A stretch of DNA of 64,000 nt, taken from Adineta vaga. Lineage: Eukaryota > Rotifera. The notes under the pieces were generated by a model, which ran no database searches, was not told the origin of the DNA, and was given only the letters and a program-made list of their open reading frames with translations. Numbering within the stretch: the first letter of the stretch is position 1; every line of letters begins with the position of its first letter. The position numbers and the translations under genes are program-made. Location: assembly GCA_021613535.1 (NCBI GenBank), contig CP075497.1:4650001-4714000 (forward strand), written 5' to 3'. This document shows positions 24,601 to 36,422 of the stretch, one piece after another.

Positions 24601-24694
24601 CATTATTATTTCGATCGCTGAGTAGATGTCCATGACCAGATTGATGCATCCAACTGATCATCGACTGGTCATTTGATACGTCTTGCAATGGCAT
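21645..24694 (-). CDS. Proline-rich repeat protein with duplicated exons
   Basis: Thirteen exons (24191-24694, 24056-24127, 23911-24009, 23800-23856, 23721-23748, 23314-23657, 23022-23253, 22890-22973, 22514-22579, 22392-22457, 22270-22335, 22085-22213, 21645-22021) join in phase to about 707 residues. Region 1 is Pro/Ser/Thr-rich (SYPPPTTST twice). Region 2 alternates charged-valine strands and prolines: VVQRPPQEDVVYKQR, GTIIVREKQPPGPPP, VIKRAPPAPPTPPPVIIRE, QDVIIERWLPTAP, RRILYERLPP. Region 3 has near-identical 22-residue units around SHVWNAASHANPPHTT, one per exon. Region 4 is a run of PPSNYPP repeats ending in LSRLFGGGR. There is no signal peptide. The valine/charged/proline pattern resembles membrane-skeleton proteins such as alveolins, but I would not assign that family. 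The start follows a TTTTAG acceptor 40 bases upstream. Confidence 0.78.
21709..21990 (-). repeat. Coding minisatellite, PPSNYPP/PPSSNYPP
   Basis: On the plus strand this reads as repeats of GGTGGATAGTTCGAGGAT-like 18-base units with variants, translating on the minus strand to alternating YPPPSN, NNPPSS and YPPSSN units. A block of 66 bases (near 21830-21895 and 21896-21961) is itself duplicated almost exactly. Confidence 0.8.
22270..22579 (-). repeat. Tandem duplication of a 66-base exon with its intron
   Basis: Exons 22514-22579, 22392-22457 and 22270-22335 are each exactly 66 bases, phase 1-1, and encode variants of SxVxHVWNAASHAxPPHTT. Flanking introns are also alike, each starting GTAAATTTTCGA and ending in AAAG. 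The 5' part of the next exon (22085-22213) encodes a fourth, diverged copy. Confidence 0.88.
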
Positions 24695-27026
24695 TTTTAT
24701 TTGACTATTATTTATTTTTCTCAACCATCTAAAACACAAAAAATCAAAATTGATTTATTTATTTATTAGTCACTTTTTCTTCAAAGTTACATTCATTCTA
24801 GATAAATATAAGAAAATTATATTCAAGATATGATAATATAACCACAATCTCACCTGTTCGTATGTACATCAAAGTAATGTACAAGATAGTCGATTGAAAG
24901 CGAGGAGAAAAAGCGCAAGGGAAAGAAAGAGAATACACCAAATTTTATTTTACTTGCATTTATAAATATTTGTCCTTCATGGTAGTTGCCTTTTGAATCA
25001 TTCGCTTTTTTGTATCATTTCAGTATGTACATATACTTTTACACAACATACACCGTCTCGCATACAAAGAGTAACCTTGAGAGACAGAAAGAATGGTAGA
25101 AGAAAAACGCTCTCTATGCGGTTTCCGATGATTATTAGTTTACTTTGTTTTAAAAGATATATCTATGACAATATGAATAATCTTCTATCAATCTTATACT
25201 TTTAGATATTCTATTGATAATAATCAAAGGACATGAAGTTTTTATCTATCTTCATGCGTGTACAGTGACTTTTTCAAGGTTCTACCTGGGATAGATAGAT
25301 AGATACAGTGTGTGTGTGTAATGATGCAATGATGCGCATCCAAAGCTGACAATGTGAATCATAAATCAATGAGAAGGCATACAAAGGAAAAAAGCTTAAC
25401 ATATATGTAACATGCATCAGTAACTACGTTCATATTACTAGTTCTGTTACATATATGAACTAAATATGAAAAGATTGCGAATAATATAAAAGAAAATATT
25501 TACTATACAAACATCAAATTAATATTTCATTATATTTGATCAAAACAATTTATTTTTTTCTTTTCCATCATAGATACGACATTGCAGATTTTCTTGACAT
25601 TTTCTTTCAAACGATGCAATATTTTTCATATGCAAAAAGATTTCATTTCCTGATACTGCAAGATAATGTGTGACAAACTGTTCTATACTACGAAATAGTT
25701 TCTAAATATTGATTGATATAGACTGATATGTGCGTACATATATATATCACATGTTACTTATTAATTAAATGTCATCTGTCGATTTGTTAATTACCTTGAC
25801 CTAATTTTTAATTGAAGTTGTATATCATCATTTTTCTATCTGATTTCTTCATGCCGTCATGTCATGTCTGTATGAATAGACTTCATATATCAGTTTCAGT
25901 AAGCAATCAGCCTTACTTTAATGTCACCTTAGACTTTTGAACTTGTAAAAAAGAGACATTAGTACTTTGAAGTACATTCTAATGCATCAATATTTTTAAC
26001 TCTATAGTTATGATTAATACATTCAAATCATCCATCAGAAAACTTTTTTAATTAGTAAATTAAATATACAAATACTTTGCAGCTTATTCAAAATGATTTA
26101 TTTATCAAGAATATGATTGTTATGATATGTATATATATATATACATCTAAGATAATCGTATAAGATTCATACTTGTCAATGTGACTGTTAGGAACACTTT
26201 TATTGCCAATATTTCTTCTTATTGTTTAAATTGAAAATAAATTGAAGAATTCAATAACAAAATAATACATTTCTAATTAACGCACGTAATAAAAAACGAG
26301 AAGAAAAACTTGTATGAAACCTTATCTAAATATAGATAAAAATACTTTATTTTTTCTCCACTAATCTTAGTTTGTATGAAGTTTATTAACTCTAAAGGGA
26401 GCAATAAGCTTGAATAGGGAAAAAACATTTTCTCCCAGCAAGTTAATTTTTTTCTCCCGTTCTATCTCACATACAGTACCATGTTATAAATAGTCATGAA
26501 ATTTATTCCGCCACATATCGCTTCTTCAGTGTATATTTGTAAGTATTACAATTGCAGAAATAGCATGAAATACATTTTGATTGAAACATTCTAGCCAAAC
26601 GTTTGTTTATAATATATATCTGTCAAAAACACTGGCATACTTGTAACTCATACAGTAGTAGTTTTAGGATATTGTAACTAACTTCTGACACATATGTTTT
26701 CATCAAGAATACTAGAGATTATCTAAAACTTGCAGTTTCCCATTCTTTTCTTGATATTAGTTATATTCATATATCGAATATTATACATTTTATTCCAGGT
26801 CATTTTCTTCTCTTTATTTCTTTGTCATCGGTTCTGTCTTTTACTATCTATCTTTGTCCAATAGCTATATGTATATATATATATGTACTAGTCTATTGCT
26901 TCTTTCTTATTCTGACTGTTTTTCTTTCAATATAAACACTGACAGATATATTATACCGCTGTCGACATATAAAAAACACACAAATCTGTTCTTCCACGTT
27001 TTAGTTACTTTTTCGTCAAGATTAAG
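24695..27026. other. Long non-coding region
   Basis: About 2.3 kb between the divergent proline-rich gene and STEAP-like gene. AT-rich with TATATATATATAC-type runs near 25738, 26130 and 26870, a GATA/GT repeat near 25290-25320, and no coding or RNA gene that I can support. A CTCCCAGCAAG...CTCCCG pair near 26430-26458 is the only GC-richer patch noticed. Confidence 0.55.
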
Positions 27027-28370
27027 ATGACTGATCAACGATGCATTGGAATAATTGGTTGTGGAAACATGGGTTTTGCTCTTGCTCGTCGCTTAACACT
27101 TTCAGGCTATACTGTTCTAATGGGTAGTCGAACTCCAAAAACTCAACGTCATGTTAACTTTGAAACAACTTCTATCATCGATTGCATTGAACGTACTTCA
27201 ATTATATTCGTCGCAATTCATCCTGAATATTATACAAATACACTCATCTCTCCTCTCGAAGATAATGCAACATTATTTGATGGAAAGATTTTAATAGATA
27301 TCTCAAATCATCTAAATAATCGATTGCAAGAAGATGAACTATCCAATGCAGAGTGTTTACAAACAGCTATTCCGAAAGCATACGTTGTCAAAGCATTCAA
27401 TACTATATCAGCATTTGTCATGGAAAGTACAACAGCTGGTGAATCTCGAATTGTTTTTGTAGCAAGTGATCATGCATTTGCAAGAGATAAAGTTATTAAT
27501 CTTGCACGAGAAATGAATTTTGATGGATTCAACAACGGTACACTTCGAACATCTCGACATTTAGAAAGTTACACACGATTTCTATTTCCTTTCTGGAGAA
27601 TACCTCTTATAATTACATTATGCGTTCTATCTTTATGGTCACTACTCACAATTTATAAGAAATTTATTAGTACAAAAACGACACTATGGCATCAATTATT
27701 TTTACATATGACAAATAAAGTTTTATGTACAAGTGCTATAACATTGTTAGCACTTGTTTATATGCCATCGAATTTAGCTTGTATATTTCAATTAGCATAT
27801 GGAACGAAGGATCGACGATTTCCTGCTTGGTTAGATAAATGGTTACTTTCTCGAAAACAACTTGGTTTATTGACATTTGCTGTTGGATTATTTCATGTAG
27901 TGATTACTTTAGTACTCATGTCACCTGCTTATTATACATCATGGTTTCATCCATCATCTGTTAGTGTTTCATCTGTTCAAAATGAAACAAAATTTCTTGT
28001 TCAACCAGGTTTAATGACATTCAAAGGTGAATTAGCATCGTTAATGGGTATTTTAACTATTCTTTCAATGTCATTATTGGCATTAGCAAGTATTCCAGCT
28101 ATTGGAAACTTGTTGAATTGGAGAGAATGGAGATTTGTACAGTCGAAATTGGGTACATTGACATTATTATTTGCAATTGGACATGTTCTTGCCATGGCAA
28201 CACCAGGTTGGGTACAAAAAAAATCTTGGAGCTCATTGTATTCAGTCGGATTTCTCTGTGTCGTATTTCCAGTGATCACAATTTTAATGAAATTTTTCTT
28301 TTGGTTACCTTGCTTGAGTCGTCCGATCGCTCGAATTCGTCGTGGAGAAGCTCGTAATCGAACAGTTTGA
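27027..28370 (+). CDS. STEAP-family metalloreductase
   Basis: An intronless frame of 447 residues, matching STEAP2-4 length (about 460-490). The N-terminal 190 residues are an FNO-like NADPH/flavin domain: IGIIGCGNMGFALARRL dinucleotide loop, MGSRTPK for the NADPH phosphate, and VVKAFNTISAF, a STEAP hallmark. The C-terminal half has six membrane helices of the ferric-reductase type, from FWRIPLIITLCVLSLW. Two histidines in LFHVVITL and IGHVLAMATPGW are the likely heme b ligands, with LSRKQLGLL between helices. STEAPs reduce ferric and cupric ions using NADPH-derived electrons passed through FAD and heme, in plasma and endosomal membranes. The TATA-like and AT-rich upstream region has no clear element. 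I cannot choose between STEAP2, 3 and 4. Confidence 0.92.
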   Translation: MTDQRCIGIIGCGNMGFALARRLTLSGYTVLMGSRTPKTQRHVNFETTSIIDCIERTSIIFVAIHPEYYTNTLISPLEDNATLFDGKILIDISNHLNNRLQEDELSNAECLQTAIPKAYVVKAFNTISAFVMESTTAGESRIVFVASDHAFARDKVINLAREMNFDGFNNGTLRTSRHLESYTRFLFPFWRIPLIITLCVLSLWSLLTIYKKFISTKTTLWHQLFLHMTNKVLCTSAITLLALVYMPSNLACIFQLAYGTKDRRFPAWLDKWLLSRKQLGLLTFAVGLFHVVITLVLMSPAYYTSWFHPSSVSVSSVQNETKFLVQPGLMTFKGELASLMGILTILSMSLLALASIPAIGNLLNWREWRFVQSKLGTLTLLFAIGHVLAMATPGWVQKKSWSSLYSVGFLCVVFPVITILMKFFFWLPCLSRPIARIRRGEARNRTV

Positions 28371-28903
28371 ACAATATATATATATATATGCATGTGTTTG
28401 TTTTTTTAGTTTATCTTGTCAATCATAGTTTGACCTTCAATAGAAGATACAAAGTATAGAACAAGGTTATAAATGTTAATCATAAATCATCAGAGAGAAA
28501 AACGAAAGAAAACTAGATATGCTTTTCCTGTCATCACAGAATATATCCCGTTAAGACAAAACAGATGATAAACGGTTGATAGAATAGCATTAGTATTAAA
28601 AACAAAGCTTATGTAGATTTTAAAGAAACGTTACTTTCTCATTTAGAAGGAAAGATATCAACGAACCAGCTGTTATTTCGATTAGTATTTTTGAAGAGCA
28701 TGTTGCCTCTATCGATTAACAGTTTTGTGTCAAGTTTTAGAACAATATAACTAAATAGTTATTCAACAAAGATTTATTCAATTCATCAAAAAAAATTTAT
28801 TTTTTATCGTATTGTAAAATAAAAATTTGCTATATCAAGGCATAAAAGTTCATGTAATTATCATCTATTTTTTTTTATAATGTCACCAGATGAAACAGGA
28901 AAA
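28371..28903. other. Intergenic stretch between convergent genes
   Basis: Begins with an (AT)n run at about 28374-28388 right after the STEAP stop. No gene seen. It separates the convergent STEAP and SLC28 genes. Confidence 0.55.
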
Positions 28904-31825
28904 TTATAGAATAAATGTCGAATTCAATTGTGTTGTTGATATTATTGTATCCCGTGGTTCATAAAGTAGCCCTAAAGAGTAAATTAATTTAAAAATATAA
29001 AACAATAAATAGTTCTCTTAATCTGCCTACCGGCGATAGATGCAGTCATGAAGGAGACCATGTTACCGCCAATTCAAGGCTCTTGGTGCCATTTTAATTA
29101 AAGCTCGTCGACGTCCAGGTGCAAATACACCAAGTGTTGCTAAAGCAATACCCATTGCACCAAAATTAGCAAATCCTAATATCCACAATTCATAAATTAT
29201 CGTACAAAATACACATTCTCAAAGACTTACCACACAAAGCATAAGTTAGAATAACGACAGAACTATCCTAGAAACAGAAATAACTCTCTCTATAGAATTG
29301 ATTTAAGAACTACAAAAATTACATTCCACAACATTTGAGTATTTGCTGGTAATGATAATGTTCCATTCAAATACAAAGCTAATGTATTATTTGCAATTAA
29401 ATCATTACGAAGAGCACGAATTTTTCCGAGTTCTTGATATGCAATAAACTATTTCAAAAATCGAAAAATTTCAAACAAAAAGAATCAAATTAAATGATCA
29501 TTACTTCATTCAAGCTAACTTTAATTCCGATTAATTTTGATGCTAGAAGACAATCTTTCGATGGTATACCAATAATAAGAGCAAATGGATAGAAAAGGAA
29601 ACCAAGAATAGACTGAAAATTCACTTCGGGATAATGAACAAGTGCAAACAACCATGAGATGGTTACATCAAGAAAACGAAGAACACTTATAAATGCAATT
29701 AAATTAGCGATTAAATAACCACAAATTTTCAATGCATTGCCAGCACCCGTCATCAATGCATCAATGACATTGTGTTGATCTCTAGATAGAAAAAAAAACG
29801 AAATAGCTTGTATGAATTGATTCGAATGAAAATAGCAAGTACGGTAATGGAACATTTTGAACTGTTTCCCATGATGTTTTGGATTTATGTGTTTCAGGTA
29901 ACAATAGCTTGGCAAATCCAAGTGCACCAGGTGCTGCCATAACACTAGCAGCGATTAAATGATTTGCCGGAACACCAAAGAAGATAAATGTAGCAAGGAC
30001 TGATCCTATAATCCATGGAAAACATATTGAATAAACAAAAGAATCTTTTTCAAATATCTAACCAGCCATTGTAGCAAAACCACCAACTAAAACAGCATGA
30101 AGTTCCGATGTTGTCATCGTTGGTACTAATGGCATAATCATCAATGGTGCTTCACTCATTCCTACAAAAATATTTGCTGCTGCATTCATCGACTAGAAAT
30201 AGATCACTTTAATAAACAAAACATAAATTCAATTATATATTTACTTCAGCTGCTGTTGTATTTAAACATTTCTGCATTAACCATGCAATTTTTCCTATAA
30301 TATATTGCATTACACGCAAATAATAAAGAACATTAATGACTGATCCAAGAAAAATAATGATTGAAGTAACCTGTATTATAAAACCAAGGATCACAATCAG
30401 TTAAAAACTTTTCAAAAGAATAAACTTACTTTGAATACATAAAAATGATCTTCATAACTTTCACCAAAAACAAAAATGGCTCCTGCTGCAGCATTACTAT
30501 TTGATTAAGATTGTGTATTTATGAATGTAAATAATTTTAAAGATAAATATTACTCGATAAATTTTGATACTTCTTTACCAAGAAAATCAAAAAATTGAAA
30601 ACCAACTTCAAGTCGAATAACAATGGCTGCTAAGATAAACTGGATAATGAATGAATAGAAGACAGTTTTCCATCGAATCTATCGTACGTATATTTTCTAA
30701 TCATTTTCATTCTTAATCTTTGTCCTACCTACTCGATGAGGATATTTTGAACCTAACAAAAGAAAAGATGACAATCGTTTCCTTATTTCATTCAGTAGAG
30801 AAAAAATTCATTTACATACCAAGTGTTCCAAGAGTAATTAATACAACAATACCACTTAGTGAGACATAATTTGAAGCTTGTTTAACTGTCAATCCAATAT
30901 ACAGTGCAACTCCAAGAAAAACTAATATATGTCCGATCCTATTTGAAAAGAAATTAACTTTTACAATCGAGCTTCTTATGAATCGTATAGAATTTACCAA
31001 GAAAATCGACTGATCAAGGCAGTAATTCGTTTTCCTCCAGTCGTATTATTAGTTGATGTGGTTAGATAATTAATGAAATTTTCTAATAAACGTCCAAGAA
31101 TTTTTTCCCATGCAATAACAAAAATGGCAAAAGCAACCAGAAAAAATAAAGCAAAACCTAAAATAAAATCAATTTAAGATTATGATTCTACATAAATAAA
31201 TAAATTCTACCTGCATTGCCAGAGAAAACATTTCCAACTATTGGAAAAGCCGGTGTGCCATATCGACTGCTCATAGCGAAACCAAAATAAATTATAAAAC
31301 CAACTAAACATAAAACTTTCAATATATAAACGAAAATCGTCTAGAAGAAAACATAAGGAAAGAAATGATCTTAGAAAGAAATTGAGTATATACTTTTTGT
31401 CCTCTTATAAATTGAAATATAGCGTCTCGTAGTTTTAAGACAACTAATCCAACTTTATTTCCTTCGCCAGATAATTTTTCAAATCCAGCATTATCATTCT
31501 GATCATCATCTTCTTCCTCTTCTTCTTCTTTGTCGTTTCCTTGTAATTTCGTAGTAATAATCACACCACTTTCAGCATCTATTTGATCTTTCACAAAACC
31601 CGAATTTTCATAGGTTTGAGATATCTAAATAAAATACTATTCTTTCTTCAGTTGATCTACAATCTATTTGATTACTTGTACAGATTGAGTCTCTTCAGTT
31701 ACCGGTTGAATTCTTCGTGAACTAAGTTCTCCTAGTTCATAATCATTTGTATCAACAGCCACCTTAGACAGAAAAGATTTCATTTTTTCAAAAATGATTC
31801 GTTTCAGAAAACAAACCTTTGTCAT
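28904..31825 (-). CDS. SLC28 concentrative nucleoside transporter, with one frameshift
   Basis: Seventeen exons (31817-31825, 31676-31762, 31394-31624, 31211-31340, 30998-31157, 30829-30938, 30733-30752, 30554-30678, 30430-30496, 30245-30370, 30063-30192, 29843-30005, 29505-29781, 29323-29448, 29231-29267, 29031-29175, 28904-28971) would give about 669 residues, like CNT3. After an acidic N-terminus come the CNT membrane helices with AAAGAIFVFGESYEDHFYVF, AAANIFVGMSEAPLMI, GFATMAGSVLATFIFFG and GFANFGAMGIALATLGVFAP. CNTs move nucleosides into cells with Na+ or H+. In the last-but-one exon an extra A (near 29073-29074) turns RALIGGNMV into RALNWR-stop at 29063; ignoring one base restores NMVSFMTASIAG and the splice phase into the final exon. 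The allele is either truncated by some 40 residues or the base is a sequence error. Exon 7 is only 20 bases. Confidence 0.85.
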
Positions 31826-32833
31826 TTAAAAAAGTTCGACTGTATGTTTAGTGACTACTAATCGAAAATATTGTTGGACTAAAGAAAATAAAGAAAATAA
31901 ATATAACCTACAAAGAAATCTTTATCTCAAGATCGAAAACGAACTATAGAAAAAAGAAAATAGAAATCTATGTCGCTTGCTTTTTTATTCCTCTTCTTTT
32001 TTCAAGGTAATCCCATCAAAAGATACCAATATCTTAACTATTATTCGACTTTTTCTCTTTTTTCTTCTTCTTCTTTACCTTTCCTTTACCTGATAAAATA
32101 ATGTGAAGAGCACACATAAAGAATTTACACATACTTGAAAATATTTGATGACAATTATCAGTTGATGCAAAATCGTTATGTATATCTTACTATATAACTT
32201 CAGAACAAGAAGATTATCACCATATTGACTAAACTTTTATTATTACCTTGTTTTCTCTAAGTACAAATCCTTTATTTTGACTTATGATTAGCTAAAAGTT
32301 CTCAATGAAATTTTTTATCTTAAACATTTTTTATTTCTCATATAGAAATCCATTCGCTGATTAAATATTTTGATCTGATGTATTTCGCATGAATATATAA
32401 TTAATCTAAGATAAAACATGATTGTTTTTTTCAATACTATGTTCAATAATCTTTGTATTAATCCACAAGGTTAAAATCGATTTGATATTTGCATAACATT
32501 TATCTTATCAAATTGTTAAACTAGCGAAGAATGTCGACATGAGTTGTTTTGAACTATAATTTCGATCGATGATTGCAGTGTAGAATTACAGATCTCATTT
32601 TTTAGATAGACTAAATATACAATGATGAGCAGAAAGTATACTATTTAGATCATTTGCTGAATAAATGAACAACGGAAATTTGATTAGAAAACAAAAAAAT
32701 GAAACATTTTCTTTCGATTGAATTGCAAATGAAAATCGAAGGAGGTTTGTTGACAACAATCGAAACAGAACAAAATGAAATATTCTTTTCACGATCATTT
32801 GATTCAACTAACGATTATTGAAAAAAACATTCG
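31826..32833. other. Intergenic region between divergent genes
   Basis: About 1 kb of AT-rich sequence upstream of SLC28 (-) and an unknown gene (+). Contains TTTTTTCTTCTTCTTC runs near 32060 and no convincing coding sequence. Confidence 0.55.
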
Positions 32834-33965
32834 ATGGTTCATACAAATGCTGTAACCTTACATCTTCATTATGATTTAGAGAAAGGAGGTTATCGAGGTA
32901 TTCAAATAACACGAAATAAATCTTTTGTTTTCGAATGAATCATCTTTATTTTCCCTCACATAGGTTATGATCGACGACATTTTCCAGAAAAACATCGTAC
33001 TACTCTCAATGATTCCAATGTTAAATCTCGTCGACGTTTACAAATTTCATCAGCACCAGCTTCACGAAATATTGATGAACCATGGCGTCCACATGGTCGA
33101 CATATCGAACCTACATATACAAAGTAAGTACTTTTATTCAAATGAGAGTAAAAGAAGAGAAGAGAAAGAAGAAGAAGAAGAAGAAAAAATCAATGAAATT
33201 TGACACAATCCTATCAAACACACATGTACATTCAGCAGTTGTTGTCGTTCTTTATTTGATTGTTTCTTCTTGTGTAAATATCGTATCGCAAACACTTTTT
33301 CTTTTCAATTATTAAAAAGTTTCGGACTTGATTGGCAATCGCGCATTCATTACACTGCTCCGCCTGAACATCCCGACAGTAAACCAACTTTACCTGTTGC
33401 ATTTATTGAACGTAATATTCGCTTTACTCGTCCTTATCCACACAATTGGCAACGTTCAACTAATGAATGGATTTATGTTACTGATGAATCTGTAGAACAT
33501 AATCCAGCCAAACGAAATTTCTTTGACGATATACATCTTCGATCAATAGAAGATTTAGGAAATCAAAATATGTATATGTCACAAATTGGTCATAAAAAAT
33601 CTGTTCTCGATATACGAAATGGCTTACCGAAAAGATCGGAAGGTGATAAAAACTATCGAATTGTTGAAGAATCTCCAGATTTTCATAAAATTGGTCCAAC
33701 AATACCTGTTGTCGAATTTGGCCGAAAGAAAAGAGAACATATATTTGTCAAATCAGTCGTACAGATGACGAACGAAAAAGTTCATGTTATTGATGATAAA
33801 GAATTTGCTGAAAGAGAACGAAAACAAGAACAAGAAAATATAATCGATGAAGTTGTTCAATTAGATAATTGGAAACCAGCTCCGCGTGTAACAAGTGCAT
33901 TTAAAGTACTCGATCTCGATCCAAATGATAAACGTGGTGGACGATATCGACCTCGTATTCGATAA
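32834..33965 (+). CDS. Unknown protein, possibly cytoskeletal or ciliary
   Basis: Exons 32834-32897, 32964-33123 and 33320-33965 give about 289 residues. The second intron is 196 bases and ends in AAAAAG, a weak acceptor, but the phase fits and the frame stays open to the stop. The protein is basic and Pro/Arg-rich with many short motifs: GYDRRHFPEKHR, EPWRPHGRHIEPTYTNFGLDW, TAPPEHPDSKPTLPVAFIER, FTRPYPHNWQRSTNEWIYV and SAFKVLDLDPNDKRGGRYRP. No domain, signal peptide or membrane helix is visible. Chains of this kind, extended, basic and rich in RP and aromatic residues, are typical of microtubule inner or ciliary proteins, but that is inference from composition alone. Confidence 0.68.
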
Positions 33966-34087
33966 AGTTATTTGTGTGTATTTTATTTTGAAAAAGAAAA
34001 AAAAGAAAGAAGTCAACGGAAAATAAATTGGTATCATGGTGCTATATGATAGAAGGGAGGTTAATCGAAAACGATGATTTTCTAAGA

Positions 34088-34281
34088 TTAAGTAAATCCA
34101 CCAACCTAACAAAAGAATAAAAGAGATGATGTACAGACTTAAGAACGATAGAGATCAACAGATTCTTACAGTTACAAGATCAATTTCATCTTGTGTTAAT
34201 GGTCGTCGACGATATTTGTTTGGTGTTTGAGAAAATTCTAATGTAGCTGGTGTTTGAATTTTTTTTGATTGATTATTTGTA

Positions 34282-34312
<31 letters not shown>

Positions 34313-34552
34313 TTGCATTCTTCGATTGATTTGATGTCTGATCTATTGAAAGCGAACATGATCTATAAGTTAGTCTTTATTACAAGCGATAGATGCTTAC
34401 CTGTTGAATGAGTATCAGTATGATTGACACCATATCGAAAATGAATCATCGGTGCGTGATGACGAAGAGCTTTCTACATGATCAAAAAGCAAAGTTAAAC
34501 AAAAAGTACTTTATAATGAATAAACCTGAAGATGATTGATCATACTAGCCAT
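34088..34552 (-). CDS. Small unknown protein, four exons
   Basis: Exons 34526-34552, 34401-34473, 34170-34342 and 34088-34105 join in phase to 96 residues. It begins MASMINHLQKALRHHAPMIH, passes through a serine run encoded by a (TCA)n microsatellite at about 34280-34310, and ends PNKYRRRPLTQDEIDLVTVG followed by GFT. The third exon uses the second TAG (after 34342) because the first leads straight to a stop. The final exon is just 18 bases. The RRPLTQDEIDLVTVGG ending has the look of a conserved short motif, but I cannot name the family. It is convergent with the gene ending at 33965. Confidence 0.6.
34279..34309. repeat. (GAT)n microsatellite inside coding exon
   Basis: About ten ATG/GAT units on the plus strand, coding for polyserine (TCA) on the minus strand. 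Confidence 0.8.
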
Positions 34553-35030
34553 AATAATAGCAATGTTCAATTATGTGACTCTAAAAGAATACATAGATAG
34601 ATCTTATAATACTTTAAGGATTCTCTCATATTCAAAATTTGATAGAATAAAAGAAGAAGAAGAAGAAGAAGACGTATAAAAGTCTATTTAAAATAAACTT
34701 TCAGCTCTAAAATTGAGGACCTATTATCAGACAAAATCATTTGATTGCAAGTGACACTAAACAAATTTCCATATCATTTTATGTGAGATCATACATAGTT
34801 CGGTTCATTAATTTAATTCCTTTATTTCTATCGATATCAAAAAATCAATCTTGTTTAGACTGAAAATAGTTGAATACCGCACCGCAACTATCAGATGTCT
34901 GATGGGACCGTTAAACCAATAGAAACAAAAAGTTGCTTTTTCCTTATTGATTGAGAAGGACATCTGCAATGAAAATCCAACGATAAACGTAGAAATAATA
35001 TTTATTTTTCTTTGACCTTTAAAACGAAAA
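34553..35030. other. Divergent intergenic region
   Basis: About 480 bases upstream of the small gene (-) and agmatinase (+). A GAA microsatellite lies near 34651-34671. No gene seen. Confidence 0.55.
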
Positions 35031-36163
35031 ATGTTGAAAACAATTACTCATCGTTTTCTCCCGTTTACATATCGTCTATCACATCGATTGAATTCTACTA
35101 AATCTACCTGTGTCATACCGGGCGACGGTTCAGAATTACGTGGCGATGGAGCCATTCGTCGAAGTGAACTTTACGGTTCAACGATTGAACAAAGTTATGC
35201 TGGTGTTTTATCATTTCTTCGTCGAAATTATACTCGAAATTTAAAAGGTGTTGATGTAGCGGTTACAGGCATTCCATTAGATTTAGCTACAACATATCGA
35301 CCAGGTACTCGATTTGGTCCGAAAGGTATTCGTGAAGCATCTGTTCAATTTGCTGAATTAAAAAGTTATCCCGATGGACTTGAAATTTTCGAAGATTTAG
35401 CCGTTATTGATTATGGAGATTGTTGGTTTGACCAAGGTCAACCAAAAACTGTTCCACTTGCCATTCAAAATCACGCCAAAAAGATTATAGATAGAAATGT
35501 TTTTCTACTTTCATTAGGTTACTTATTTTCTTCAAAAAAAAATAAAAATTTTAAAATGATATATTCTATGTAGGTGGTGATCATTATATGACCTATCCAT
35601 TATTAAAAGCTCATGTTGCTCGACATGGAAAACCATTATCTCTCATACAATTCGATGCTCATTGTGATACATGGCCAGATCAACATTCGGACAGTTTAAA
35701 TCATGGTTCTATGTTTTATTATGCAGTCAATGAAGGACTCATTGATCCAAAAACATCGATTCAAATCGGTATTCGAACATACAATGATGATTTTATGGGT
35801 GTTAAAATTCTCGATGCAAATTGGGTTCATCGACATACAATCGAAGATGTTGTTGCAGAAATTCAAAATCGTGTTGGCGATACACCAACCTATTTAACTT
35901 TTGATATCGATTGTTTAGATCCAGCATTTGCACCGGGTACAGGTACTCCTGTATGTGGTGGATTAACAACAGCACAAGCACTTGCAATTATTCGTCAACT
36001 TAGATCCATTAATTATGTTGGAATGGATATTGTTGAAGTTTCTCCACCTTATGATCATGCAAATATAACAAGTTTAGCAGCAGCTACACTAGGATATGAA
36101 TTTTTAATTCTATTACGAAATAAAAAAATGATTGATAAATCATTTCAGTTCGGAAGTCAATGA
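35031..36163 (+). CDS. Agmatinase-like ureohydrolase, probably mitochondrial
   Basis: Exons 35031-35517 and 35574-36163 give 358 residues. The first 25 (MLKTITHRFLPFTYRLSHRL...) are basic, hydroxylated and free of acid, a good mitochondrial presequence. The arginase/agmatinase fold follows with all manganese-binding blocks: LGGDHYMTYP (His), QFDAHCDTW (DAHxD), LTFDIDCLDPAFAPGTGTPV (DID, then the agmatinase-type GTGTP) and MDIVEVSPPYD. Family enzymes hydrolyse guanidino compounds such as agmatine to urea; substrate choice of animal AGMAT homologues is not settled, so I keep the call general. The intron splits the GGDH block at its first Gly. The following 259 bases to the next same-strand gene are AT-rich and contain AATAAAA after the stop. 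Confidence 0.9.
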
Positions 36164-36422
36164 TTATTAACCGTCTTTTTGCTTTGTTTATGTAATTTGA
36201 TATTTAATAAAATGATTAGCTAGAAAACTCATTATCACAACTGAAATATCCATCGGTTAGATAGAAAAATAAATTTGTACCAATCAAAAAGATAGCAGTC
36301 GAACTAACTATCTTACCTCCATCGAATCATTTCTTTGTTTTCCATCTGATAAATGACTAATCGTTATCGATAGAAAAGAAGACTATTCACTTAACCATCG
36401 TACCGATCAAAATTTCTTGAAA

